Shown here piece after piece: positions 1 through 8,578 of a stretch of DNA of 35,441 nt. The stretch is taken from assembly GCA_027298025.1 (NCBI GenBank), contig JAPUGV010000101.1, forward strand, positions 1-35,441, read 5' to 3'. Source of the DNA: Chloroflexota bacterium. Lineage in GTDB: Bacteria > Chloroflexota > Anaerolineae > Anaerolineales > E44-bin32. Under the pieces are notes generated by a model. That model had not been told where the DNA came from and did no database searches. It saw only the letters and a program-made list of their open reading frames with translations. Both the position numbers and the translations under genes were made by a program. The stretch's first letter is position 1. Every line of letters begins with the position of its first letter.

Positions 1-11
1 ATGCGGTACAC

Positions 12-29
12 TTACTTAGCCAGCTAAAC
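12..29. promoter_or_regulatory. putative MarR operator upstream of marR
   Basis: TTACTTAGCCAGCTAAAC with TTAGC-CA-GCTAA palindrome; first 10 nt identical to the site at 502-511 upstream of the MFS gene. Confidence 0.5.
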
Positions 30-47
30 AAAACAGGCGATCTGAAG

Positions 48-485
48 ATGGAGCAAGAGGCAATTACTGAGAGCACGGCGTACTTGTTGGCCCGTGTGTG
101 CAAAACGCATCGCAACAAGGCAGGAGAATTGCTTGCCAACATCGACCTATATGTAGGTCAGGAGATGTTTTTGCTGCAACTGTGGCACAGGGATGGGCTA
201 AGCCTGTCGGAGATGGCAGAGCTTGTTCATGTGCAGCCAGCAACGGCCAGTCGAATGTTAGACCGAATGGAAGCGGCGGGATTGGTTGAGCGTCGCCAGG
301 ATATCGAAGATGGTCGGGTATCTCGAATATTCCTCACGCACAAAGGCCGCAATTTGAACGAGCCGGTTCGCGAGGTGTGGGCAGAGCTCGAGAATATCAG
401 CATGGCCAACATGACCGCAGACGAACGGATCTTGCTCCGACGCCTTCTTCTACAGGTGTATCAAAACCTTAAGAACGAGGATTAG
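48..485 (+). CDS. MarR family winged-helix transcriptional regulator
   Basis: LSLSEMAELVHVQPATASRMLDRMEAAGLVERRQDIEDGRVSRIFLTHKG is a typical MarR wHTH and wing. Confidence 0.93.
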   Translation: MEQEAITESTAYLLARVCKTHRNKAGELLANIDLYVGQEMFLLQLWHRDGLSLSEMAELVHVQPATASRMLDRMEAAGLVERRQDIEDGRVSRIFLTHKGRNLNEPVREVWAELENISMANMTADERILLRRLLLQVYQNLKNED

Positions 486-501
486 CCTTTTTTTTGGTCA
501 T

Positions 502-520
502 TTACTTAGCCGACTTAGTT
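502..520. promoter_or_regulatory. putative second MarR operator upstream of the MFS gene
   Basis: TTACTTAGCCGACTTAGTT; ACTTAGCCGACTTAGT is an imperfect palindrome and shares TTACTTAGCC with 12-21. Confidence 0.45.
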
Positions 521-543
521 CCAAGCCTACTGAGGGATTTGAG

Positions 544-1767
544 ATGCTAAACACAACCAAGGAACGTGCACGGAATTCAACGCTATTGCTCGGCAGCGCA
601 ATGACGGTGCTGGCTGGCGCGACCATCGCCCCGGCATTGCCGGAGATGAGCCGTGCGTTCCAGGACATACCGAACGCCGACTTTCTAGTCCGGCTGCTGT
701 TGACCCTTCCCGCCCTATTCACGGCCATTGGCGCGCCATTCTCGGGTCTTCTCCTCGATCGAGTGGGACGCAAGCCGGTGCTGGTAGTGGCTGTGATCCT
801 GTACGGAGTCGCTGGGGCGTCGGGCTACGTATTGGGCTCAATCTACGGCATTTTGGCCGGCCGGGCGCTTTTGGGTCTCGCTGTCGCCGGCACGACGAGC
901 GGCTTTACTACCCTTATCGCAGACTATTTCTCCGGCCGCAAACTCACCAAATTTCTGGGGTATCAGGGCGCGTTCATGGCATTGGGCGGCGCGGTATTCT
1001 TGCTCGCCGGCGGAATATTGGCAGATATTGGCTGGAGGTTTCCGTTCCTACTTTATCTCTACGCGTTCGGGATATTGCTCGGCATCCTCTTTGCCATTGA
1101 CGAACCTCAGGTTCAGAGAGCAGCAGGCGATCAACGATCTCAGGATGACACAGCCGCAGTGCCCTATCGGAGCGTTGCGCCTATCTATGCGTTGGCTTTT
1201 GGCGGCACGTTGTTGTTTTTCATAGGGCCTGTGTTATTGCCTTTCCTTTTATCGGACCTAGGCGACATCAGCAACAGCCAGATTGGACTAGCTCTTGCGG
1301 TTTCGGCGCTGGTCGGTGGCACAGTTTCGCTGCTATATCCGCGCGTCAAGCAGCGCCTGTCGTTCCAGGGCATTAACGCAGTGGTCTTTCTAGCCATCGG
1401 CCTCGGCACAGTGATCATTGGCGTATCATCCGACTATGCCGGTATCCTGCTTGGACTGGCGGGAGTGGGCATAGGTATCGGACTCACGTTGCCGAACTTT
1501 AACCTGTGGCTGCTCACCGTCATCCCTTCCGCAGCGCGCGGTCGAGCGGTGGGTGGCTTGACCACGGCGATATTCCTAGGGCAATTCCTCTCACCTATCG
1601 CGATCCAACCCATAGTTTCACAAGTAGGATTCTCCGGTGCTTTTGCCGCGGCCGGCGGGATTGCGTTATTGCTTGGTGTGGTGTTCCTTGCATGGACGAC
1701 CCTTCGATCGGCCGGGCCGGGGGCAGAGGGGCAATCGGCGGAGGTTATGCAGGAAGAAACATCGTGA
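544..1767 (+). CDS. MFS transporter
   Basis: About 12 hydrophobic segments; GLLLDRVGRKPVL motif A-like; Bcr/CflA or arabinose-efflux style. Confidence 0.9.
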   Translation: MLNTTKERARNSTLLLGSAMTVLAGATIAPALPEMSRAFQDIPNADFLVRLLLTLPALFTAIGAPFSGLLLDRVGRKPVLVVAVILYGVAGASGYVLGSIYGILAGRALLGLAVAGTTSGFTTLIADYFSGRKLTKFLGYQGAFMALGGAVFLLAGGILADIGWRFPFLLYLYAFGILLGILFAIDEPQVQRAAGDQRSQDDTAAVPYRSVAPIYALAFGGTLLFFIGPVLLPFLLSDLGDISNSQIGLALAVSALVGGTVSLLYPRVKQRLSFQGINAVVFLAIGLGTVIIGVSSDYAGILLGLAGVGIGIGLTLPNFNLWLLTVIPSAARGRAVGGLTTAIFLGQFLSPIAIQPIVSQVGFSGAFAAAGGIALLLGVVFLAWTTLRSAGPGAEGQSAEVMQEETS

Positions 1768-2063
1768 ACAGCGAGTGGACAGTCACTCACGACACCGCCC
1801 TTCAACGGTTCGAAGTGCACATTGGCAATCAGCTTGCCGTGCTCAATTATCGGAGAGATGGCAATCACGTGACTTTTATTCACACCGGCGTCCCGCAAAA
1901 CTTGGAGGGGAGGGGCATCGGCAGCGCCATCGCGCATGCTGCGCTCGAGTATGCCAAAACTGAGCACCTGGAAGTTGTTCCACTGTGCCCGTTTGTACGC
2001 GCCCAGATCGAGAAGCATCCGGAGTATCGACCGATGGTATCTAGAGATCATCGAGGCCTATGA
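1764..2063 (+). CDS. short GNAT-like N-acetyltransferase (YjdJ-type)
   Basis: GTG at 1764 overlaps the MFS stop (GTGA); NLEGRGIGSAIAHAALEYAKTEHLEVVPLCPFVRAQIEKHPEY is the classic small GNAT motif. Confidence 0.85.
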   Translation: MNSEWTVTHDTALQRFEVHIGNQLAVLNYRRDGNHVTFIHTGVPQNLEGRGIGSAIAHAALEYAKTEHLEVVPLCPFVRAQIEKHPEYRPMVSRDHRGL

Positions 2064-2752
2064 CCAACAAAATTCACCGCTACACGAGCGAAGCCATTGA
2101 CGTGACCTTCGACCCGAAGCGATGCATCCATGCGGCTGAATGCGTGCGGGGACTCCCGGCAGTGTTCGATCGCAATAAGAGACCGTGGGCGCAGCCGGGG
2201 AACGCGGGTGCTGATGACGTGTCTATGGTGGTCGTGCGTTGCCCCACTGGGGCGCTGCATTTCGAGCGCAACGACGGTGGCGAGGCCGAGCCGATTGCGG
2301 GCGAAAACACTATCACCCTTGTGAAAGATGGCCCACTGTTCGTGCGTGGAAACGTCGAGATCTGGACCGCAAGCGGCGAGACTGTATCTGTGGAAACACG
2401 GTTGGCACTGTGCCGCTGCGGCGCATCCGCAAACAAGCCGTTTTGTGATAACTCCCACCTTCGGATTGAATTCCAAGATGCGGGGGGGCTGAGTGCAAAT
2501 CGGGTAGTCGCTGGCGAACAGGAGTCGCTGACTGTAACGCCGCTCCGCAACGGGCCGCTGCTGCTACGAGGCAGCTTTGAACTCCTCAGCGCCGATCGGC
2601 ACACAAACTACCAAGGCACGAAAGCAGAGCTCTGTCGGTGTGGGGGGTCCCGAAACAAACCTTTCTGCGATGGGACCCATAGGCGAATTGGGTTCACCGA
2701 TGCGGATGAGGGTGTCGCTGCGAATGCTCAGCCTCTGGAATTACCCAATTGA
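2060..2752 (+). CDS. mono-cluster (4Fe-4S) domain + two CDGSH iron-sulfur domains
   Basis: N-terminal C-x5-C...RCPTGAL cluster domain; CRCGASANKPFCDNSH and CRCGGSRNKPFCDGTH; ATGA overlap with upstream gene. Confidence 0.9.
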   Translation: MTNKIHRYTSEAIDVTFDPKRCIHAAECVRGLPAVFDRNKRPWAQPGNAGADDVSMVVVRCPTGALHFERNDGGEAEPIAGENTITLVKDGPLFVRGNVEIWTASGETVSVETRLALCRCGASANKPFCDNSHLRIEFQDAGGLSANRVVAGEQESLTVTPLRNGPLLLRGSFELLSADRHTNYQGTKAELCRCGGSRNKPFCDGTHRRIGFTDADEGVAANAQPLELPN

Positions 2753-3035
2753 AACCCTCCTTATTTGCAGAGATCGATGAGACGATTAGGATTTGTCTGT
2801 ATTGAGAGCGGTGACCGAAGGACAACTATCAATAAAAGGATCCGTCGGCTGCGCGGTGTCACTGCGGCGCCCGTAACCACCCCATGGATCACCTGTCGAA
2901 TCCTCGCGATCACCTGGGTGCCAAATTTGGGCGATACCATCCCGTACGCCTGGATGGTGGCCACCGTTGGTGTCTTCGTGATCGGCGTCACGGCTCCCGC
3001 CATGGCGTTTATTCTTCCGAAAGGAGAGATCTAAG

Positions 3036-3929
3036 ATGAAAGTTTTCGTAACAGGAGCAACGGGATATGTTGGCGCGGCGATCGTCAAGAATCTGACGGG
3101 CGCAGGACACACTGTGTTGGGAATGGCACGTTCCGATGAGTCGGCGGCGAAACTCCAGGAGCGGGGAATCGAGGTTCACCGCGGAGAGCTGGCCGACCCA
3201 GAAAGCATGGTCGAGGGCGCCAAGCGGGCGGATGCGGTAATCCACACCGCCTTTCCTCAAATGGGCCCAGACGTAAATTTCGACGAACTCTTGAGAATGA
3301 TGACAACCGCGGTGGCGGCGATGGTCGATTCTCTTAAGGGAACCGACAAGACGTTCATTCTTACGAGCGGTGCCGGCGGCTACGGCGACACCGGTACTAC
3401 TGCCGTGGATGAGAGCATGCCGATCGTTGCGCCGACTCACGCACCCAATGAGCAGAAAGTAATGGGAGCTACGGCGGACGGTGTCCGATCGATCGTCATA
3501 CGCCCGACGATAATCTACGGTTATGGCGCCAGCAACACTATCATGGCCTGGTTCAACCTATCCCGGCAGATGGGCGGCGGAGTCTACATTGGAGAGGGAG
3601 ATGCTCTGATGAGCTCGCTCTATCTCGATGACATCGCCGAGCTGTATCGATTGGCATTGGAGAAGTCCGAACCGGGCGAGGCCTATAACGCCGCGGACGG
3701 ATCGATATTGGAGACGAAAGTCGTAGCGGAGGCGATAAGCCATGCTGCTGGCCTCGGGGGCAAAACCGTCTCGATTCCGCACGATGAGGTGCAAAAGGCG
3801 GGCTTCATTGGGCGGATCATCGGGACCAGCAAGGTTGTCTCGATCGAAAAGGCCAAGCGCGTCTTGTCGTGGAACCCCTCAGGTCCTTCTCTTATGGACG
3901 AGCTGAGCACCGGATCTTACGCGAGTTGA
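3036..3929 (+). CDS. NAD-dependent epimerase/SDR family oxidoreductase
   Basis: MKVFVTGATGYVGAAIVKNLTGAGH Rossmann motif. Confidence 0.92.
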   Translation: MKVFVTGATGYVGAAIVKNLTGAGHTVLGMARSDESAAKLQERGIEVHRGELADPESMVEGAKRADAVIHTAFPQMGPDVNFDELLRMMTTAVAAMVDSLKGTDKTFILTSGAGGYGDTGTTAVDESMPIVAPTHAPNEQKVMGATADGVRSIVIRPTIIYGYGASNTIMAWFNLSRQMGGGVYIGEGDALMSSLYLDDIAELYRLALEKSEPGEAYNAADGSILETKVVAEAISHAAGLGGKTVSIPHDEVQKAGFIGRIIGTSKVVSIEKAKRVLSWNPSGPSLMDELSTGSYAS

Positions 3930-3939
3930 CCGCTCGCTT

Positions 3940-4021
3940 CTCGGGGGCCGCCGCATGACCCCTCGCCCTCGCTTCGCGAGGACAGGCTGGCCCGAAGGGT
4001 TCCCTGTGGGAGGGCCCCGAG
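3940..4021. repeat. hairpin-rich intergenic element between convergent genes
   Basis: CTCGGGG...CCCCGAG outer arms; internal CCTCGC-TTC-GCGAGG hairpin (3967-3981); GGCCC...GGGCC arms. Confidence 0.5.
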
Positions 4022-4080
4022 TTCAGGCGACGCCGACGCTGAGACCTGGGTTCATTTGGATGAGCTCGAGTGAGGGAGTG

Positions 4081-5334
4081 CTATCGGGCCCCGCGGGAAG
4101 TGCCTTCCATCTCATGCAGTCGCTTGTTGAGGAGCGAGCGCTCTGCGGCATTTTCCGCGAGCTCGAGAGCGTGGAGGAAGGCCTCTCTGGCCTCGTCGTA
4201 ACGCCCCAGTTTGCGCAGCAACTCGGCGCGTGTAGAGTGCATCCACCGATACGGATCCAATTCATCTCGAATGGAATCAATGATCTCCAGTCCGTACTCT
4301 GGGCCCATGGCCATGGCCACCGCCACCGCACGGTTCAACTCAACCACTGGCGAGGGATTTAGTTTGGTCAGCAGGCCATACAACATCGCGATCCTGGGCC
4401 AATCGGTCTGATCAGGCGTCCCAGATTGCGCGTGCTCCCCCGCAATCGCAGCCTGGATCTGGTATTGCCCCGGACGGCGTCGGCGCTCGGCAAACGTGAG
4501 CTGCCGCAGCCCTTCATCGATTTGAGAGCGGTCCCATAGCAGACGATCCTGATCCTCGAGCAACATTGGCTCACCGGAAGAAGAGATGCGGGCATCCCTA
4601 CGCGAATCATGCAGCAACATCAGCGCCAGCAGGCCTCTCGATTCCGGTTCATCGGGCATCAGAGCGATCAAGACTCGCCCAAGCCGGATGGCTTCTGCGC
4701 ACAGATCATGCCGGATGAGGTCATCGCCTTCGCTGGCTGAATACCCTTCGTTGAAGATTAGATAAATAACCGCCAGCACCGCGGCCAAGCGTTCGGGGAG
4801 CAGGTCATCCGGCGGTACCCGGTAGGGAATGCCAGCGACACGGATCTTTCGCTTGGCTCGCACGAGCCTTTGGGCCATTGTGGCCTCGGCAACCAGAAAG
4901 GCTCGAGCGATCTCACGTGTATTCAATCCGCCCAGCGTACGCAGAGTCAGCGCCAACTGGGCTTCGATGGCCAACGCTGGGTGACAACAGGTGAAGATCA
5001 GGCGAAGACGGTCGTCCTGTAAGGATGAATCTTCAAGAATATCAATCTCCTGATGGCCATTTGAGCTCGCCCCAGCCAAGACGGCGTACTTTTCAGCGCG
5101 CACGCGCTCCCTACGATACCCGTCAATCGCCTTACGTTTCGCGGTGGTGGTGATCCATGCCGCTGGATTGGGAGGCACGCCGGAATCTGGCCAGCGGTCA
5201 ATAGCGACCAGAAATGCATCCTGGATGGCCTCTTCCGCCACATCGAAGTCGCCAAAAACACGAACCAGGGTGGCGAAGACGCGTCCATATTCTTCCCGGA
5301 AAACCCTTTCCGTGACTGCTGACGTATTGCTCAA
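4081..5334 (-). CDS. RNA polymerase sigma factor, ECF42-like (long C-terminal TPR-like extension)
   Basis: EEYGRVFATLVRVFGDFDVAEEAIQDAFLVAIDRWP...AWITTTAKRKAIDGYRRE plus large C-terminal region; adjacent to YciI/DGPF gene; TTG start. Confidence 0.92.
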   Translation of the reverse strand: MSNTSAVTERVFREEYGRVFATLVRVFGDFDVAEEAIQDAFLVAIDRWPDSGVPPNPAAWITTTAKRKAIDGYRRERVRAEKYAVLAGASSNGHQEIDILEDSSLQDDRLRLIFTCCHPALAIEAQLALTLRTLGGLNTREIARAFLVAEATMAQRLVRAKRKIRVAGIPYRVPPDDLLPERLAAVLAVIYLIFNEGYSASEGDDLIRHDLCAEAIRLGRVLIALMPDEPESRGLLALMLLHDSRRDARISSSGEPMLLEDQDRLLWDRSQIDEGLRQLTFAERRRRPGQYQIQAAIAGEHAQSGTPDQTDWPRIAMLYGLLTKLNPSPVVELNRAVAVAMAMGPEYGLEIIDSIRDELDPYRWMHSTRAELLRKLGRYDEAREAFLHALELAENAAERSLLNKRLHEMEGTSRGAR

Positions 5335-5351
5335 CGGTTTGTGATGGGGTG

Positions 5352-5383
5352 CTCCCGCGACTCAATCGAGCAAGCCGCGGGAG
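5352..5383 (-). other. intercistronic stem-loop between yciI-like and sigma genes
   Basis: CTCCCGCG (5352-5359) / CGCGGGAG (5376-5383), perfect 8 bp with small inner CTC/GAG pairing. Confidence 0.55.
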
Positions 5384-5395
5384 GGGTACATACGG

Positions 5396-5752
5396 TTACT
5401 GCTCGAAGACCTGGACCGGGCGTACCTCGACGGAACCACCAAATGGCAGATTCGGCATCATGCCCGCTGCCTTGATTGCATCGTCGAGGTTGTCGACGTC
5501 AATCAGGTAGTAGCCGCCCAGCTGTTCCTTGGTCTCGGCAAATGGACCGTCGGAAGTCACAGTCCCGCCGTCCTTGAAGCGAACTGTGGTCGCAGTCCCG
5601 GTGGGCTGCAGGCCGTCTCCGGCGAGGACGTTCACCGAACTTCGAAGCTCTTCATCGAACTTGAACCACCCAGCCATGAACTCTTCCTGCTGGTCGGGGG
5701 GTATGTTCTCCTGCGCCTTCTCGTCCCCGTAGATTGCCAACAAATACTTCAT
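5396..5752 (-). CDS. YciI/DGPF-domain family protein
   Basis: MKYLLAIYGDEK...TVTSDGPFAETKEQLGGYYLIDVDNLDDAIKAA...GSVEVRPV. Confidence 0.95.
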   Translation of the reverse strand: MKYLLAIYGDEKAQENIPPDQQEEFMAGWFKFDEELRSSVNVLAGDGLQPTGTATTVRFKDGGTVTSDGPFAETKEQLGGYYLIDVDNLDDAIKAAGMMPNLPFGGSVEVRPVQVFEQ

Positions 5753-5808
5753 TTGATCCTCCTTTGGCTAACGAATGTCCCAGCGAAACTTGCTGGGTTT
5801 ACCAATAC

Positions 5809-5835
5809 TACGAACGGAAACTCGCTGAATCGACA
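5809..5835 (-). promoter_or_regulatory. candidate ECF42-dependent promoter of the yciI-sigma unit
   Basis: Minus strand TGTCGA (5835-5830), 17-nt spacer, CGTA (5812-5809). Confidence 0.4.
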
Positions 5836-5952
5836 ACCGGGCCACCGCTCCTGCTGTCGCGATGATGATAACATTCCCCGAAATTTAACTAGTCACGATC
5901 ATCGTTAGGCCGGTCGGTATTCTGAGCAGGAGATGTCCATCCGAGGTCGGAA

Positions 5953-6354
5953 TTGAAGACGCAAAAGAATGAGGCGAGTGTGGAAGGTTTCCTCAACCGT
6001 GTGGAAAATGAGAAGCGACGGGAGGACAGCTTTGTGGTTCTGGACCTCATGAAAGAGGTCACCGGTGAAAAGCCGGTCATGTGGGGAACCAGCATCGTTG
6101 GATTTGGGAGCTACCATTACAAGTACGCCAGCGGCCGAGAGGGCGACTGGTTCGTGGTCGGCTTTTCACCGCGCAAGCAGAGCATGACGCTGTACATCGT
6201 GGATGGATTCGGCAACTACGATTTGCTACTGCGGGATCTTGGGAAGTACAAAACGGGCAAGTCATGTCTCTATATCAACAAGCTGGAAGACGTTGACCAC
6301 AAGGTATTGAGGGAATTGGTCAAGCAATCCGTCGAGTCCGTCTCGCAGAATTAG
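5953..6354 (+). CDS. DUF1801 domain-containing protein
   Basis: VMWGTSIVGFGSYHYKYASGREGDWFVVGFSPRKQSMTLYI...GKYKTGKSCLYINKLEDVD. Confidence 0.9.
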   Translation: MKTQKNEASVEGFLNRVENEKRREDSFVVLDLMKEVTGEKPVMWGTSIVGFGSYHYKYASGREGDWFVVGFSPRKQSMTLYIVDGFGNYDLLLRDLGKYKTGKSCLYINKLEDVDHKVLRELVKQSVESVSQN

Positions 6355-6460
6355 TTCACTCACGATCCGACTACAGCCTTAGGCCTTGACCGGGAGTCGA
6401 GCGCGCATTTAGAAATCCGTGTTCCTCGGTGCTGGGTGATTCCTATTGATCAAAAGCAGT

Positions 6461-7315
6461 ATGGTGCATCCCGGCCGCTGGGTATTCCCTGTGTTTCTGC
6501 TTCTGCTAGCAGCTTGCGGGCAGCCAGAAAATCCCGGCGAGCAATTGGTGGTCGTCGATGACGCACTGCTCGAAAGCACGCTACAGGTAGGGGTGGACCA
6601 GACCGTCTCGGCGACCGAAGTCGAGGAGACGACTGAGTCGAGCGCGACCCCTTCAGCTACGCCTACCCTCCCACCCACAAAGGCTCCGACCCCGACGCCG
6701 GAACCTGTGTATATCGGTGTGTCCGCCCCCACCAATTGCCGAGTGGGGCCTGGGGTCAGGTATCAAAGAACGGGTACGCTTCTCATTGAGGCCACCGCAC
6801 CGGTCTTCGCTAAAAGCTCAACCCCAAATTTTTGGCACATCGCGAATCCGGATCGACCGGGCGAATACTGCTGGCTTTGGGGAAAGTACGCGACCGTATC
6901 GGGAGACGCGGAGGTGCTTCCGGTCTATACACCCCCTCCAAGTCCCACGCCGAGCCCAGCCTTCAGCATGAGCCTGGATGGCTTCTTCGACTGCGGGGGA
7001 GACGAGCACGTAGTCTTCAAAATCCACAATCCAACGCAGATTACCTACATGACCGCCCAGCGACATCTGATCGACCTGGATAGCTCGAAAGATCTTTATG
7101 GGCCTGCGCTCGACCGTCATCCCTTTGCGCCTCATCCTCGCGATTGCCCTCCGGGGCACGAGAACGAAATCTACCCCGATCGCGTTGCATATATCTATGT
7201 ACCGCTTCGCGGTGCGGAGAGCGGGCACGGAGTGCGAGCCATCATCATGGTCTGTACGGAGGACTACCTGGGCGGAGATTGTTGGGTGCAGGCGGCGGAC
7301 ATCAAGATTCCGTAG
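6461..7315 (+). CDS. lipoprotein with SH3-like domain and PT-rich linkers
   Basis: Lipobox LLLLAACGQ; low-complexity TPSATPTLPPTKAPTPTPEP linker; NCRVGPGVRYQRTGTL SH3b-like; ORF track gives an alternative TTG at 6446. Confidence 0.75.
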   Translation: MVHPGRWVFPVFLLLLAACGQPENPGEQLVVVDDALLESTLQVGVDQTVSATEVEETTESSATPSATPTLPPTKAPTPTPEPVYIGVSAPTNCRVGPGVRYQRTGTLLIEATAPVFAKSSTPNFWHIANPDRPGEYCWLWGKYATVSGDAEVLPVYTPPPSPTPSPAFSMSLDGFFDCGGDEHVVFKIHNPTQITYMTAQRHLIDLDSSKDLYGPALDRHPFAPHPRDCPPGHENEIYPDRVAYIYVPLRGAESGHGVRAIIMVCTEDYLGGDCWVQAADIKIP

Positions 7316-7527
7316 CTCGGCGCTAAGCAGTCCGTACCCACAGCCTTCGATAGCCCAACAAACCCCCAAAGCTGCTTCGATCGTTCGCGATAAGGCGCGG
7401 GCTTCCTCATTCGTGCGGTACCGATGGCAAAGTAATCCAACACCCGGAGCGGACAGGACACGGGAAGGTAAACTTCCATGGATCACTTGCGAATACAATC
7501 TTGAGTAGTGAATCGGAGACGGTTGAG

Positions 7528-8388
7528 ATGTCCAAAGTTCCCAGAGCTGTTGAACAGGTAATTGAGCCGCAAATGGTGATAGAAGGCGCCGGCGTGCTGC
7601 TGCGTCGCTCTTTCGGTCCCAGCAGGGAGAATCCCTTCGATCCCTTCCTTTTGTTTGACCACTTTGCTTTTAACGATCCGATCGAGGGACCGCTGGTCGG
7701 CTTTCCGATGCATCCGCACCGGGGGATCGAGACCGTCACTTACATGCTGGAGGGTAACACCCGCCACCGTGACAGCCTGGGGAATATGGGTGTCATCGGC
7801 CCGGGCGATGTACAGTGGATGACGAGCGGGCGCGGCATTATGCATGAGGAGATGCCCAAACGCGGACCGGAAGGCACGGTTTATGGTTTTCAATTGTGGG
7901 TCAATCTTCCCGCAGCAGAGAAGATGGGATCGCCACGCTACCAAGAGGTGAGCTCAGAGACGATTCCGACCGCGGGGGAGAACGGGGCAAAGGTGCGTGT
8001 AGTGGCGGGCCAATATGCCGGTGTGTCGGGACCCGTTACGGAAATTTCCGCACAGCCGCAATATATGGATGTGACGTTGAAGGCAGGAGAGGAATTCTCG
8101 CTGCCGGTGCCCAACGGCCACACCGTCATTGCTTATGTCTTCGAAGGTCGAGGCCTCTTCGGGGATGGCGTGGATCAAATAGTTGAGGCGGTCCGAATGC
8201 TCGCTTTTGGGGAGGGCGATCGGATCCTGGCCCGAGCGGTTCCGAACTCCCATGTCCGTTTCATGCTCATCGCCGGCGCGCCTTTTGGTGAACCCATTGT
8301 GCCCTACGGCCCCTTTGTGATGAACACCGAAGCCGAAATCAAGCAGGCCCTGGCGGATTTGCGAAACGGCACCTTTGTGCAGAACTGA
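7528..8388 (+). CDS. pirin family protein
   Basis: FDPFLLFDHFAFNDPIEGPLVGFPMHPHRGIETVTYMLEG...GDVQWMTSGRGIMHEEMP. Confidence 0.95.
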   Translation: MSKVPRAVEQVIEPQMVIEGAGVLLRRSFGPSRENPFDPFLLFDHFAFNDPIEGPLVGFPMHPHRGIETVTYMLEGNTRHRDSLGNMGVIGPGDVQWMTSGRGIMHEEMPKRGPEGTVYGFQLWVNLPAAEKMGSPRYQEVSSETIPTAGENGAKVRVVAGQYAGVSGPVTEISAQPQYMDVTLKAGEEFSLPVPNGHTVIAYVFEGRGLFGDGVDQIVEAVRMLAFGEGDRILARAVPNSHVRFMLIAGAPFGEPIVPYGPFVMNTEAEIKQALADLRNGTFVQN

Positions 8389-8578
8389 GGTAGCTTCGCG
8401 CCTGCTATTCCAGTTTCAGGAAAGCAAGTAATGAGCGGTGCATCCAGCGCCTCTCGCTTCCAGGCACCGATCCAGGAATCCCTAGAATTCGAGTGTACTT
8501 TGCGGCTGCACTTGCGACCTCGCGATCATTTGCCCTGCGAGACGATGACGATGCGCACCCGCTCGACCTAGCAACAAT

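Noticed and set aside
488-495. T8 tract after marR as an intrinsic terminator
   Set aside because: No stem-loop precedes the T-run
1434-2051. 205-aa minus-strand ORF
   Set aside because: Antisense across the MFS and GNAT genes; sequence is low-information
6461-7315. TP-rich repeat region in the lipoprotein as a VNTR
   Set aside because: Proline/threonine-rich linker without regular nucleotide repeat units; common in extracytoplasmic proteins of this type
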